Notes: generated from the letters alone by a model not told the origin. DNA of 64,000 nucleotides from Symsagittifera roscoffensis (GCF_963678635.1 NC_087062.1:25500177-25564176); one strand, 5' to 3'. Shown: positions 23,300 to 35,419, counted from the first letter of the stretch. Made by a program: numbers and translations.

Positions 23300-24010
23300 A
23301 AACGCGAAGTCAGAAGCCGTTTCTTGAGGCAAAATTAATTGATTTTTAAAGTAAAGAATCCTTATTCAATTCAGTTCGATGACGCACTTATTGATGCAGT
23401 AAAACAAAAAAGCCAAAAAAGCGAAAACACCATCTTACCGTGCATGATGCAATTAAACTTAGGACAAAATACTTAATTGGTTTTTAATGATAAATTTCAA
23501 CTACTTGCGATACCACATAAAGGAAAGGAGAAAAAATTTGGAAAAACCTCAAGTGAAAACATTTTTTTTCTGGAATGATGTTCTATTTGCGGAAAACACG
23601 TCCAGAATCATAATCGACGTCGTTTGATGAAAATTGAAAAAAAATTAACGAGTGAAACTGAGCCGACAATACTTCCCGGGTAAATTCCCGCAGTACCGAA
23701 AACAAAAATGTTGTAAGGAAAAACTTTGAACAAAAAATTATATTCTAAGATTCATAGCTATTTTTTTACTCGATTTGGAGCGAAGCAAAATGAAATTTTT
23801 TGTCTATTAAACAAAAATTTTAATAAAAACTACAATTTTTTGAAGATTAAATTCTTCTTATATTTTGTTGGTCTACATAAGAGGCTCATTTATATATAAG
23901 TTTGGCAGTAATTGACTCAGTAGTTTTGGCGTAATTTTTGACTGATCAAAAAAGTCAAAATTGGTTCGTATTTGGGGTAAGAATTTGAGCTTGAAACTAG
24001 CAAAATAAGT
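23300..24010. other. No gene seen
   Basis: AT-rich sequence, nothing supported. Confidence 0.5.
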
Positions 24011-24016
24011 TGCACC

Positions 24017-24096
24017 CAGGGGCGGATTTATGGGGTAGGTAGGCGCGGGGAGATGGGTTCGGGGTGTGAACCCGTCCCCCACAAGAACTGCCCCTA
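24017..24096 (+). mobile_element. CAGGGGCGGATTTAG-type mini-MITE, copy 4 (80 bp)
   Basis: Starts CAGGGGCGGATTTATGGGG and ends with the inverse CTGCCCCTA. It is flanked by GTTGCACC and AATGCACC, an imperfect (6 of 8) target duplication. This is the shortest copy and probably an internally deleted one. Confidence 0.6.
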
Positions 24097-25470
24097 AATG
24101 CACCGTAAAAATTCTGCGACAATTCGAAGCAAATTTAGCGCTCATCATTTTCACCTGAAATCCTTCCGTTTTGAATAAAAACTCGTTTTAAATTTCAAAT
24201 TTTATGCATTTTGTCCGGATAATATAAGTTAGCACTATACAATCGTATGTTTATTTTCAAATTAAAAATATTCATTCAAACTTTTTTGCGGTCGTTTCGA
24301 AACAGACGACTCAAACATATCAGTAATAATTGCTGAAAGGTATAAAGGACACAAAAAAGACAAATTTAAAATTATTACAAGCCATTGAATTATTATTTAT
24401 TTTGAGAGCAAAATGGAATATAAAAATTTGCCGCTATAAAACGAACTAATTAACGCATAATAAGAACACGTCCCCAAAGAAAACTCAAAAACCCTTGTTT
24501 TTAAAAAAGAAAACAAAAGTAAACACAGAGGCGGAGCAGAGCTTTGTACCGCTTGCGATGAAAAAAAAACGTATTTCTAGAAATAAAGTTTTAAAAAAGC
24601 AGATCGGAAAAAAGCTGAAATTTTTTTTTGAAAATTAGGTTATCAGCAAAATCAGTTTTACAGTCGTTTTAAACTGACCAGCTATGCAGAATACACGCAA
24701 TGAAACTATTAGTAAATAGCACACTGATGAAATTTTCTTAAGATAAATTAAATTACAATCACCGAACAGTTTTAAATCATTTTGCAACAATTAGAACCAG
24801 TAAGATTAAACGAACGACTCACCTCAACCTTAAACAACTCAAAAGGTTTCTAGAACGAACAAACTATTGATAATGATAAACTTACAATTACAAGTAGTTT
24901 AAATCTAATAATTATTCACCTTGCTCAAAAAAACTAGTAGTTACAAGTAATTAAAGAATTAGAAGTAGTTCAAAATCTAATTATCATTCAACTTGCTCAA
25001 AAAACTCGAATCAAACAAAGATATAGAAGCAAGAAAGAGACTTTTCAGAACAAACAAATAAGTTTGAAGCTTTGAAGCCGAAAACACATGCCTAAGAGGA
25101 AACTCCGGTCAGACAAAAACAAGTTTAATGAAATAGAAAATTGAACAAACCTCAACAAAAAAAAACAGTTTAACTAATATTGCTAAAAATAGACCACGAA
25201 GAAGTATCATTGAACCAATTTAAAAATTAATGAGTGCGGAAACGTATCGATATTATCTGGAAGTGATACATATATTTCGATTAGTTTGTTCGGTTTGTTT
25301 TATGGCACAATTAACTTGTATTGCGCTGTTTTGAAGGCAAAAATTATTTTTTGGCAAAATCAGGTATTATTACACTTGCGTTAGCAAGTGTCTTGAAATC
25401 GGTAACCAGGCTTTTTCCAGTAAACAAATTTTCTTCCACGTTTGTTTTCAACTTACTTTCTAAGGAAACT
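24097..25470. other. No gene; SINE tail at 24523
   Basis: AT-rich. ACACAGAGGCGGAGCAGAGC with ACCGCTTGCGATG at 24523-24560 is a tail of the GAGGCGAAG SINE family. Nothing else is supported. Confidence 0.5.
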
Positions 25471-25479
25471 TCAGTACCT

Positions 25480-25920
25480 CCAGGTTCCTTCCCACGTTGC
25501 TTAAAATTAACGCTATCGCCTTTATACCCTAAGGTTTTAGGGTTCGACCCTCGGCCGGACTTTGTTTTGTTCAGTATGTATTCAGTTGAAAAAAAGTTCG
25601 GTAAATTTGAATTTTAGGACTTCCGTTATTCTGCCAATCTTTTGTCGGTTTATTTGCATCATCACACATCTAGTTTTTCCTGCAAGCTGCTGTCATTGCA
25701 AGTACAAGTGTTGTTCTTTGTAAGTTCAGGGAGGTGGATTTTAAACATATTAAATTTTTTTTCAAACATTTTTTTTCGGCGCAACAGGTGTTTGCTCAAG
25801 ATTGTTGGATTAATTGTCTTATCACTGATTTTTTACGTGCTCTATAAGCAACTTCCCTTGTAGTTGAAAGTGCAAGTGTTGTTCAATCTAGTCTCTGGTG
25901 GGACTCAAAACTGTAAACAT
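25480..25920 (+). repeat. SINE with B box, plus orientation
   Basis: TTAGGGTTCGACCCTCGG at about 25537-25554 contains a near-perfect polymerase III B box (GGTTCGACCCT). Downstream, GCAAGTACAAGTGTTGTTC and GTGCAAGTGTTGTTCAATCT match (inverted) the element bodies at 8.1 and 58.0 kb. The 98-codon open frame across it is incidental. Confidence 0.6.
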
Positions 25921-26570
25921 TTTTTATGAAATCATATTTTTTGCTCATATTGTGTCTGTTCAAAGATTGTCCACTTTGTTTGCGCTTCTTAAGTTTTATT
26001 CAGTTGCTAATTTAATACTCAAGTTTCTGCCATGTTTTAGCTTAGAATGAAATTCTATCGAGACATCCGAAAATTTAGTTTTTCATAGAACTAGTTTTTT
26101 CGACGTTTTCCATTTTGTCGACGTTTCTGTTTAATTAACAGGTGCTGTCTGATGCTTTTTCTGATTCACTTTTTATGTTTCTTTAATGAAAGTAGTTTCC
26201 TTGTGTTTAAAAAGAAAATATTAAAAATCAGACTTGGTGAAATGACAAGCTACAACTTTCAACATCACTTTCAAAATCAAAATAAAATCCATGCTTAACA
26301 AAAAACCCGAAACAATTAGAACTCATTTTAAAAAGACAGGAAATGAACCGACAGAAGCAAGCTAGCTTGAAAACTACGAATCAGAAAAAAATCCTTCAAA
26401 CAATTTTTCAAAAAAAAAATAATTTGAAAAAAGAAAAAACAACGGAAATTGACTACACGTAATTACTACCTTACGGAAGGTAATTTTATTTGAATTTTCA
26501 AGAAATTGAGCATGTCTGAAAAAAAACCTTTCCTACACATCTGAAAACTCTCTTCCGGAAGTTATTTACT

Positions 26571-26622
26571 GGAAAAAGTTCTAGTACACGGTTGCAATAC
26601 CCTTGCTTATAGCAAGGGCAAC
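26571..26622 (+). repeat. CCCTTGCTTAT hairpin repeat, copy 1
   Basis: TCTAGTACACGGTTGCAATA then CCCTTGCTTATAGCAAGGG, which forms a 7-base-pair stem. The same block is at 27144, 36538 and 55617. Confidence 0.75.
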
Positions 26623-27143
26623 AATCAAATGTCGAAAAACTCAAAAAAAAAATATAAAAAAGGCAAAAACTATTGAACTATTTATTTGCACCAAAAATGC
26701 AATAAATAAAACCGATCGAACAATCAAAAAACAAAAAAAAATGAACCAATTCTGCTAATTGATCTGAGAAAATAAAATGAAATAATTTTCAAAAATTTTT
26801 TCAAAAAACGTTCGAAATTTTTTTCATTTTTATTTTTTCAGGAATCTAGAAAATTAATTAACGTTTTTCAAAAACTTCATATTCGAAACCAATCTTCCAC
26901 TGAATACCAAAAAAACTAATTCGAAAGAAAAACATTCGGAACATAAGCCGACGAAATTATAGCCGACTTCTTTCAGCGCCGAAATTCTACTGAAAATTTT
27001 CGGCACAGAAGAAAAACTTTTGAAAAAACTCTTCACAGGAACCAAATTCCATGCCTAATATGCAACTACGGCACACTACACTAACCATGGTGCTATTGAA
27101 AGAATTACCATTTCATTGCGTCTATTCTGTGGACAAAGTTGTT

Positions 27144-27198
27144 CACGGGAAAAAGTATAGTACTCGATTCCAATACCCTTGCTTATTGCCAGGGTAAC
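27144..27198 (+). repeat. CCCTTGCTTAT hairpin repeat, copy 2
   Basis: CACGGGAAAAAGTATAGTAC, CGATTCCAATA and CCCTTGCTTATTGCCAGGG; same order of blocks as copies 1, 3 and 4, with substitutions. Confidence 0.75.
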
Positions 27199-27459
27199 AA
27201 ATTAATTTGCTTAGAGAATGTCGTTTTTGCAAAAACGACTCCAATATTTGCTGATTCGATATGTACAAAATTTGAAGCTCTGACACTCAGGGTTCTAAAA
27301 AAACAGACGATAAGATAGTTAGACAACCGTAAAATAACTTAATTCAGACAATAAGAACTGTGCAAACAAAAACTTCGCTTAGCACAAAGGCACACAAAAA
27401 CAAACAAAAAAATTGTATCACAAAAACTATCACAGAAACTGAATTTGACTGCAAATTTA

Positions 27460-28285
27460 TTATAAACACAGAGGCGAAGTTGCACTTCGCAAACACAAGC
27501 AACAATAGGACCGATAACGCCACTGGGAAAAGCTGATTTAGTAAAGCGTTGAGTCTACGAAATTTCTTAAGTGACGCACGCCAATTAAGAAGCAATAGCA
27601 GTACCAGTCAATTTGATCAAAAATAAATTTAGCAACTTACATGCTTCAATTTATAGAGCAGTCAATGGAGCAGTAATAAAACGAAAAAAATAAATGTAAT
27701 AAAAATACAATGAGATTGAGAATTTTAAAAAAAAATCATGCCCCCACACGCCTTATCAAGTAAAGTGATAAATTTCGAACCTAGCAACAAATCAATTATG
27801 GCAAATAAGCTTCCTTCAACTAATTTTGAACGATTTCTTTGACGAATTAAATCTCCGCTTACGCGTTAATAGCGCGAAATTTATCGCGCGTTAAGTGTCC
27901 CAAATTGGCCAAAAACGCTATTTTTAAACCTCCATAGCTTCACAAAAAACGATCACAGGTGAAATATCTTTCCAAATTTAAGGTCAGGTTAACAATACTT
28001 TTTTAATGATAATAAAAAAAATCCTGACAAAAATGGCTAGTTAAAAAGTCGAAATTTGTCTGAAGAAAAAACCACCCCGAGCCAAATATTGCGCTACTTT
28101 CGTTACGAGATTCGAAACAATAATAGTCGGTGTTACTATCATTAGCATTGGCTGTACTTAATTGCTGGTTTTTGATCAAAATGAACACATTTTATCGCAA
28201 CAACATTTGCGATTTAAGTTGAAAAACAAAGATAGTTCATACCATAACACCAGCATTGCTTGCGTAAACATTAACTCGGAAAAAA
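27460..28285. repeat. Composite repeat: element X with element Y inside
   Basis: The outer parts (27468-27660 and 28125-28285) match 57110-57300 and 57455-57630 in the same orientation, for example TTAGCAGTACCAGTCAATTTG-like text and GCTGTACTTAATTGCTGGTT. The inner part (about 27735-28115) matches 46290-46680 in inverse orientation, for example CATGCCCCCACACGCC and the TTCACCTGTGATC stretch. The 57-kb copy has a tRNA-like head where this copy has the inner block. The left end carries the GAGGCGAAG tail. Confidence 0.7.
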
Positions 28286-28507
28286 GTCTATTTTTGAAAT
28301 AAATAAAGCTAAATCATTGATTTGACATCATTTTATGGCAACAAGTCTACGTACACGGAGCGTAAAATTTCTTCCAAAGCTTATACTTAAAAACTAAAAT
28401 TTAAATCAAAGTTTACACCAAAAACAAAAATCAAAACGTAGCTACAGTCAATTTAAGCTAGGATGCAGTCAGTCTTTTTCAACCATTGCCAATTGTTTTA
28501 AACTGAA

Positions 28508-29083
28508 TCAAATAAGTGCCGCTCTGGCCATTGCTTCTGGCAATTTATGCTTCCCCATATAGTGTTTCTTCATGTTTTCTTTTAGTTTCGTAGTATGCTC
28601 ACAAATTGTGCAATTCAAACTCGGCGTACCTAAAACGTGCTTCAGATTAACACGCCGGACTAAATTCTGACGAAGAGACGCTTCAAAACAACAGAATTTA
28701 CACGAAGAAGATTTCCCGGTGTCTAAAGATTGAGAAGCTGAAATGAAATCAATCGAATCTTGCTGGAAAAAATTTGGTGAAGTTTGCTGAGCAGCGGATA
28801 GAATCCTTGGCGTTTTTGATTGGTTCTGAAACTCACTTATAGCCTTGGCTAGTTTGGAATTTCGCTGCGATGGTCGTTTTCTGGAGCCAAAATTTTCTGC
28901 TTTTGCTGCTGGTAATATCAACTTCAGCTGCGGAGATGTTTCAAGCGCTTCTATATGTTCCTGCTCCGATATGCTGACTTTTCCCAAACCAGCGTCCTCG
29001 TTCGCAAAGAAAAACTGTAATTGATTTTTACCCAAGTTGGAAACCAAATCATCAGGGACTGCTAGTGTAAGTAAAATTGACAT
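28508..29083 (-). CDS. Paired C2H2 zinc-finger protein, family member A
   Basis: A 191-residue member of the local family. I start it at the ATG of MSILLTLAVP because the open frame upstream runs through an acceptor (CAG at 29112-29114, 28 bases before the ATG). N-terminal region 1-45 includes FFFANEDAGLGKVSISEQE, then the basic SRKRP at 67-71, then the linker FFQQDSIDFISASQSLDTGK. Finger 1 has C128, C131 and H149, but the expected first His is R144, so it should bind zinc poorly or not at all. Finger 2 is intact (C158, C161, H174, H179). It ends LPEAMARAALI. Likely nuclear, nucleic-acid binding (inferred from the fingers). It is the most downstream member of the cluster. Confidence 0.75.
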   Translation of the reverse strand: MSILLTLAVPDDLVSNLGKNQLQFFFANEDAGLGKVSISEQEHIEALETSPQLKLILPAAKAENFGSRKRPSQRNSKLAKAISEFQNQSKTPRILSAAQQTSPNFFQQDSIDFISASQSLDTGKSSSCKFCCFEASLRQNLVRRVNLKHVLGTPSLNCTICEHTTKLKENMKKHYMGKHKLPEAMARAALI

Positions 29084-29114
29084 TGCAGTGGCAAATTTAG
29101 GACAAATCAACCTG

Positions 29115-30090
29115 AAATAGATATAAATAGTGAACAAATACGTATAACAAACACACTTCAATATAAATAGTGAAGTACGTTTGGGGTATTTGTTAGACTA
29201 AAGAGTTTTCAGTCACCAAAAAACTTGACTGTAAAAGTCTGAGACAGAGCTAGATATAAAATAGAAATAGCCTCAAGTCAGAAAGAAATCTCTTTTGATT
29301 CTAGAGATAAATAATGGGTAAAACCAAACGGTTTAATAGTTTTTCCAAGGATTTCATTTCAGAGTTTGTTCACATGCTCGTAGCTTGTTCACATGTTGAT
29401 TTTGTTTTTTAGAACTCAACTGATTGTTATTGGACTGCATGATGAGGATTAATAGAGGGAATCTTACGGCTCTCGCTGTTGGAAAATTTAGGGTAAGAAT
29501 TCGAAAACTGTTAAAAATTTGCTTCTACAGGGCAATATGGAGTTGTTTCGCTGACTTTACTTTCTCCCAAGCAGCTATCCACTGTACTACTAAGTTTAAG
29601 CTTTGAACATTGTCTTCGTATATCTGAAGTGAAACTTCAACTGAAGACCAACTGATTTCGTGCATTGTTGAATTCAATTCGCTCAAGATTCTTAAATGTC
29701 TTTAAATTTTTTAACATCTTCCTGTATCAGATTGGGACACAATAGACAGGAGGTATATGAACTATAGTGTATATCGCGGGATGGTAGTTAAAACCTACGC
29801 GCAATCACTGAGTATAATTAAATTCAATGAACAAATTCAAAAATCTAATCTTGTTAAATTTCATATTTTTTTCTCGTTTTTTTTTTAAAAGAAACCCTCG
29901 ATGGGACATTTTCTGTCATTTGCACAGAAACCGGGTGGTAAAATTTCTCTTTCGCACATGAAAAAAAAACATTCTGATAATTCTTTACTAGCCTATTTAA
30001 AAATAAACCAAGAAAAGGTAGCTATGTTCAAAAACAGCTACTAGTAACGAATTAACCACAAATAAATTTTCAAAGTAAAGATAATCTATC
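29115..30090. other. Between members A and B, no gene
   Basis: No supported gene. Any 5' exon of member A would lie here or further right; none can be identified. Confidence 0.4.
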
Positions 30091-30095
30091 GTTCA

Positions 30096-30632
30096 TCAAT
30101 ATAGAGCACTTTTAGCCATGGCCTCCGGCAGGCCGTGTTTACTCATGTAATGCTTCTTCATATCTGCTTTGAGCTTGGTCGAGTGTTCACACAGATTGCA
30201 TTTGATTACAGTCCCACCCGTTATGTGCTTCAAGTTGAAATGTCGAACCACATGTTGGCGCCATTTTGTAGAATAACCACAAAGCTTGCAGGAAAAGGAC
30301 TTAGTCCCTGGGTCTAGATCTTGCGAAGCTGCAACAAAATCTTCCGGATTTTGATGGAAGCTTGTGACTTGTTGCGGAGCTTGTTTAACGCATTTTGGCG
30401 ATGAGGTTGATAAAGACCGTCCAGTAATAGAAAGAGAGTTTGGTCGCTTGCTAGAGTTTTCTCGATACGGAGTTTCTGACAAAACCACTTTGATCTCGTC
30501 AACTACAATTTCGCCCAGTCCATAATCAATTTGCGAAAAAAATAGTTTAACATTTTTTGTTTCGGGATTTATAGAATCTAAAATTCTTGGATTAATAGTC
30601 AAGGAAAAACTGATCGCGTCGTCGAGGGTCAT
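30096..30632 (-). CDS. Paired C2H2 zinc-finger protein, family member B
   Basis: 178 residues. N-terminal region 1-45 (SFSLTINPRILDSI, then LFFSQIDYGLGEIVVDE), basic SKRP near 61-64, linker FHQNPEDFVAASQDLDPGTK. Both fingers are intact and spaced C-x2-C-x12-H-x4-H: C115, C118, H131, H136 and C145, C148, H161, H166. It ends HGLPEAMAKSALY. A TAG acceptor sits 13 bases before the ATG (30646-30647). It is closest to member D over the fingers (KHITGGTVIKCNLC is shared exactly). Function is inferred only from the fingers. Confidence 0.85.
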   Translation of the reverse strand: MTLDDAISFSLTINPRILDSINPETKNVKLFFSQIDYGLGEIVVDEIKVVLSETPYRENSSKRPNSLSITGRSLSTSSPKCVKQAPQQVTSFHQNPEDFVAASQDLDPGTKSFSCKLCGYSTKWRQHVVRHFNLKHITGGTVIKCNLCEHSTKLKADMKKHYMSKHGLPEAMAKSALY

Positions 30633-30649
30633 TGTTACATAAAATCTAC

Positions 30650-31355
30650 AATCTCAAACCTGCTTCAAACCTAAATAAAATAGAAACACAAAAAACAAGA
30701 GCAACAGGTAGCAGTGGAAGTAACACACCAGATTTTCCTAACACCAAGATAATCTTCTGGATTTTTCCGCATCACAACATTGGAAGAAATATTATAACAC
30801 TATATTATGTTTATTATGCCTTGATCAATGTCACATAATTTAAAAAATTCAAATTTAAAAACAATAATCATTAAATACTTTAGCCAAAATTTAAAAGTTT
30901 GTTGCTTTCGTCATATCATTTGTGTAAGACAGCTCTAATATAATTGAGGTCCTTTTCTATGCATTGTAAATGCAAGACCGTCCAACCTTTGGTTACTCCA
31001 ACTTTGAGTAAACCAAGGTCTTTGTCACTTGCGCTCGGTTACAATTAACCCAAAAACTTTCACAAATAAAATTTAGAACAAAAAAATCAAATTTTTTGGT
31101 TTATGGAGAAAAACTCATCAGATAATTTTCATATATGGAATGATGCATATCATAAAGATTTCATACAATTTTCTGTACATGTGGAAATGTATGGTAAGAA
31201 GTTTTTCATATATATTTTGGTCAACCCGGGTATACATCAATCTGAGCGTAAATCAATATGAATAGGCCGATAAAACGTAATTCAACAACTTGAAAGAAAA
31301 GACAATGCGCAAAAAACGACATTTCGCATTACAAAGCAAATCGCAATATACTCAC
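30650..31355. other. No gene seen
   Basis: AT-rich; nothing supported. Confidence 0.4.
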
Positions 31356-31358
31356 CTC

Positions 31359-31455
31359 GGCAGTCGCGCCAATTGGTTCCGAGCTTGCCAACAGAGGGTA
31401 GGAATTTATACAAGATTAGAGCCGGTTATCGCCCACAGGGGACCTTAAAACCAAA
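31359..31455 (+). repeat. GC-rich dispersed module, copy 2 (shorter)
   Basis: CAGTCGCGCCAATTGGTTCC, GAGCTTGCCAACAGAGGGTA and AGAGCCGGTTATCGCCCA match copies at 15855 and 45357, but the GCGGCGACGCGC block is missing. Confidence 0.7.
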
Positions 31456-31904
31456 ATTCTTAACTATAAATTAATTTTCAAACTCAGCGAGTTGTCGCTT
31501 TTCTTAAAATATGCGAATTGTCTTTTGCTACAAGTTGTCTTTTGTTTACGAGTTGACTGCCATCATAGACGTCTCAAGCAGTTTTCTACACGCATGGAAT
31601 CCTATGACAAACGTTTTTCTGCAAACAGTATGATTAGGATTTTCGGTCAACCCATGTTCGTTTCGAGTGAAAAGAATTACAAACATCCTCATTTTTTAGG
31701 AACTGCCCCAAACGAAGACTGATCAGTACAATCAGCGATATGACCAATGTTTAATGCAGATTGAAACTAAAATTTCAAACATCGCAAGAAAACAGGATAT
31801 AAGATTCAACTGAAAATCTCAATAAAAATTGTATGTTAAAATTTAACAACTATGTCAAGCCAGTTCATTGAACATCGGTCAGATCTAGAGTAGAGCAGCA
31901 CTAA

Positions 31905-32368
31905 CCTTGTTTTAAAAAAATCATGCGCATTTATTTAATGTTTCTTCACATCATAATTAAATTTTCTTGATTCTTGGCAAAACATGCACTTGAAAACACT
32001 TCGTCCAGTGCCAAGCTGTAATTTAATGAGTCGAACCACATCTTCGCGCAGTTTTATAAAATATCAGTAAATTTTGCAAGAGAAAGACTCTGAGCCCGAA
32101 TCCAGATCTTGTGATGCACACACGAAGTCATCCGCTTTGTGTCCAAATCCCATCGCTGCAAATTTTGATTAATGGCACTTGACAAAAATTATAAATATAT
32201 ATTTTAGGAGCAAATTGATCTGGTTTAACCTTAACTAGTTTAACATAAACTTTCAACAAGTCCGCGCCTCTATAAGGAGAAAAAAAACATTTCACCCGAC
32301 ACAGAGTTGATAATTGCTTCCAGGAAGTCTTGATTTAAATTGAAATTGATTGAATCTCCAAGAACCAT
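31905..32368 (-). pseudogene. Zinc-finger family pseudogene
   Basis: A decayed member between B and C. An N-terminal piece is readable from ATG at 32366-32368 (GDSINFNLNQDFLEAI, then MFFFSL, matching member B), followed by a frame break. The linker DDFVCASQDLDSGSESFSCK is at about 32140-32075. Finger 1 is then lost: a stop follows SCKIY and the second Cys is gone. Finger 2 keeps FKCMFC and VKKH but then meets a stop. Several disruptions make this clearly dead. Confidence 0.8.
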
Positions 32369-32568
32369 GACAAAAAATGCTTCTAAAAAATTGATGACTA
32401 GCTTGCTATAAAATGACATAGCATAATAAATAATATATATCAAGACCAATCCAACGTCATATGAAAACTTGAGCTTACATTGATTCAAATTTATGATCTG
32501 AGTTTTACCAATCAAAAATGTTTCTTTTTCTTTAATTTTGAAATAACCTTTCCATAACCTCAATCAGA

Positions 32569-33760
32569 CAAAAAACTTTAAAAAAATTAACATACCAAAC
32601 TTTAAACTAACCAGTAGAACAGAATCTTCAAAATACATTAAATTATTTGAATCAACACAATAATAAGAATAACTGTTGCTCTGGAAGTAGCACAGAAAGC
32701 TCTGACCACAAAAAAAAACAGGATTTTTCTGATTGCGTTTTTTAATTGCGTATAAGGATGTGAGGGTCTCGGAAAAACCCTAGAAATTCGATAGTATAAA
32801 GTTTAAGAATATTTAAGAACAAAAAATCTCAGAACCAGAGAAGAACTTCAGAACCATTTAAGAACCACAGAATATAAAAATCAATAAACATTCCCAATTC
32901 TTTCTGTAAAATTTCCAAAGTTTTTTTGCTGACTTTTTTTCATCTGTTTCAAAGAAGTGGCTAAAAAGTTCGAAAAACAATTTTTGCTGGAGTACTAAGA
33001 ACTTACGGCTAAACTTGATTTAAAAGACTTTTATTTGAACCTATTTTAGACACTCGGAAGTTAGACTAAATAACTAAAACTTCGAACCGGTTTTTCTCGA
33101 GTCTGAGGAAAGTTGTGGAAAATTTTTAAACGTCGTTCAAATCAGGACTGAAAGGGCCTGAAAATGACTCAACTTATTCCGATGATTTTTTGTGATACTT
33201 GATTTGGCGCGCAAAAAAATTAAACCATTCCAGAAGACAAAGTTCCTCCGCATTTTCAATGGTCGGACAAATCATTTTAAAATGTTTAAATCAACGGTAG
33301 CCAGTTGCTAAGAAAATTCTGACTACATTAGAGAAAACAAACAAACTATTCAATTTTTGAACCATTATGTTGATTTTATTTGCGAGGTGTGGCGAGAGAA
33401 GCTATACGAAAAGGTAAAAAGTTAGTATATTAGGAATATTCGAATACAGTTGAACTCAAATTGAAAAACAGAATACAAAAAAATCAGAAAATAAAATATT
33501 ATTTTATTTTCTAAATGTTTGCAGATTATAAATTAAATTTTCGTTCTGAACAAGTTACAGCGAGATTGTATTATCTGCTGATTTCGTATTCGGCCAATAT
33601 CGAATGAAATGTTTTGATTTTAATTGCTTTCTTTAAAAAAAAAACATTTTTCCCCCAGATTTTTGAACACTCAGTTCTGATTGGCTGATATCGTTTTTGC
33701 ATCAATCGGTCCCTGAACCATGAAGGACTCCATCCTAGCGAACAATTAAAACCAGATATG
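32569..33760. other. No gene seen
   Basis: AT-rich, with A-rich phrases such as CAGAACCA repeated near 32820-32870. Nothing supported. Confidence 0.4.
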
Positions 33761-33763
33761 AAC

Positions 33764-33955
33764 ACATGAGCGCAGCTGTGCTTTGCAAAAACAAGCGAGA
33801 AAATGGCAAAAATAGCTCTAAAAAAGGTTGAAATCGGAATAAGGAAAAAAGATTAAAAAAAAGACTTTATATCATAACTTTTGCTTTGTGCCAGAATTGA
33901 ACCTCAACCTAAAGATTTAGAGTCTCGCTTCATTGCATCTACAGATTTCTTACCC
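33764..33955 (-). repeat. tRNA-derived SINE, nearly full length
   Basis: On the minus strand a B box (GAGGTTCAATTCTGGC) near 33907-33892 lies downstream of an A-box-like GATGCAATGAAGCG. The other end, at 33764, has the GAGCGCAGCTGTGCTTTGC tail that resembles the GAGGCGAAG tails elsewhere. It gives the likely orientation of the whole SINE family. Confidence 0.6.
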
Positions 33956-34361
33956 TACAAAATACACTTGCCAAAAGATTTCTTACGCTACAGAAAACAC
34001 TATCTATCAATAATTATTCTATCTATCTATCTACTATAAACACATACTCTATTAATTCGCCAATGCTATAAAGTAAATAAATGAGCACTTTCGTTTGCGA
34101 ATTGGGTTTTTATAATGGATTCTTAATATAACAGTACGCTCGCTAGCTCATTTGTGTAATTAAAACAAATTCAAAATGCATTTGCTTCTTAACAGAAAGA
34201 TGTTTGTTCGAAAGATTTAAGCAAGCTGAAGGTATAGTATACTGTTTACCTTTGAGATTCACGCCCCTTAAGTCTCGTGAAAAACTGGCTGATAAACTCT
34301 CAGGATAAACCCTAATGTATGCGATGATTCATGATTACGCATTGGCACATATTTTGTCTAA

Positions 34362-34571
34362 CGACAGATTTCGTCCTATTTGAAATGGCGATTTGGTCCT
34401 TGTTAAATTACCATAATTTGTCCTATTACAAAAATTTTAAAAAAAGATAATAAATTTATTTAAAAAAAATTTATTATCCGTAAAAAAACTGCTGGTTTAA
34501 TTATTATGCAAGAAATTTATCATGACGTAGTAGGACAAAATCTAATAGGATAAAACTTTTCGCAGGACAAA
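34362..34571. mobile_element. MITE-like element with CAGATTT(C/T)GTCCT ends
   Basis: CAGATTTCGTCCTATT at the left is mirrored by AGGACAAAATCTG at the right, and further copies of the GTCCTATTA motif lie inside on both sides. A central AATAAATTT/AAATTTATT inverted repeat completes a foldback. No clear target duplication is seen. Confidence 0.6.
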
Positions 34572-34829
34572 ATCTGTTTGCACTCAACCGAGATAAACTT
34601 TTAAAAAATACATGCTAAAAGATGCCAGGCAGAAAATATGGTCACTAGACAGAATAATTGAAGCTTTGGATATAGCTGTTGATCCAAGTAAATTACTTTC
34701 AGAAATCAGAAAAATTGTGAGACGATAACACGTGCTTCGCATGTTGATACTGAATTTATAAATTAAGAAACCTGTTTGATAAACTCCTTTTTAATAAAAT
34801 TAACCCAAATAACAAACAAGGCATTAAAT

Positions 34830-35400
34830 TGTACTAGCATATAAAAGACCTCTGGTGCTTCGAATTTTTGACAACTCAAAAAAAACTATATATTGAAAAA
34901 AAAACCTGCAACCTCTGAGAGCACTCTGATAGCGCCCAATTTCAGGGTGAGTAATTTCAAAACATGCAAATTTTTTTAATTTAATTTTTTTTATTTCAAT
35001 TTTGAAAAACCATGGAAACGTCATATCTCGGAAATTTAATGGGCCTTTAGAGAATTTTGGATGCAAGATCTGCAACCCCTGACAGCTCATCCCTCACTAT
35101 AGAGATGAGAACTTCAAAAATTGTGAACTTTTTTTGTATCTAAATCTTTCAAAAAATTTATTAAAACAAAAAAATCACATCTCGGAAACTAAAAGCTCTT
35201 GAACAGTCGTAGTTCGACGCAAGATTTGCAACTCCTGAAATTACTTTAAAAATGCTAAAACTTTTAGAAATATATATAAAAACTATCATATCTCGAAAAC
35301 TAAAAAAAAGTGAGCAGCCAAGTTTGTAGGCAAGATTCGAAAATCCTAAGAGTACCCTAACAGCACCCTAATACAGGGTTGACACTTTCAAAATTTTTTT
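34830..35400. repeat. Degenerate tandem repeat (CATATCTCGGAAACT)
   Basis: The pair CA(T/C)ATCTCG(G/A)AAA ... GCAAGAT(C/T)TGCAAC(C/T)CCT recurs at about 35022, 35176 and 35286, with weaker traces to the left near 34905. Period drifts between 110 and 155 bases. Non-coding. Confidence 0.6.
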
Positions 35401-35419
35401 ATTTCAAGTTTTCTGAGAC

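Noticed and set aside
25321-25617. 98-codon plus frame
   Set aside because: Covers a SINE head with a B box.
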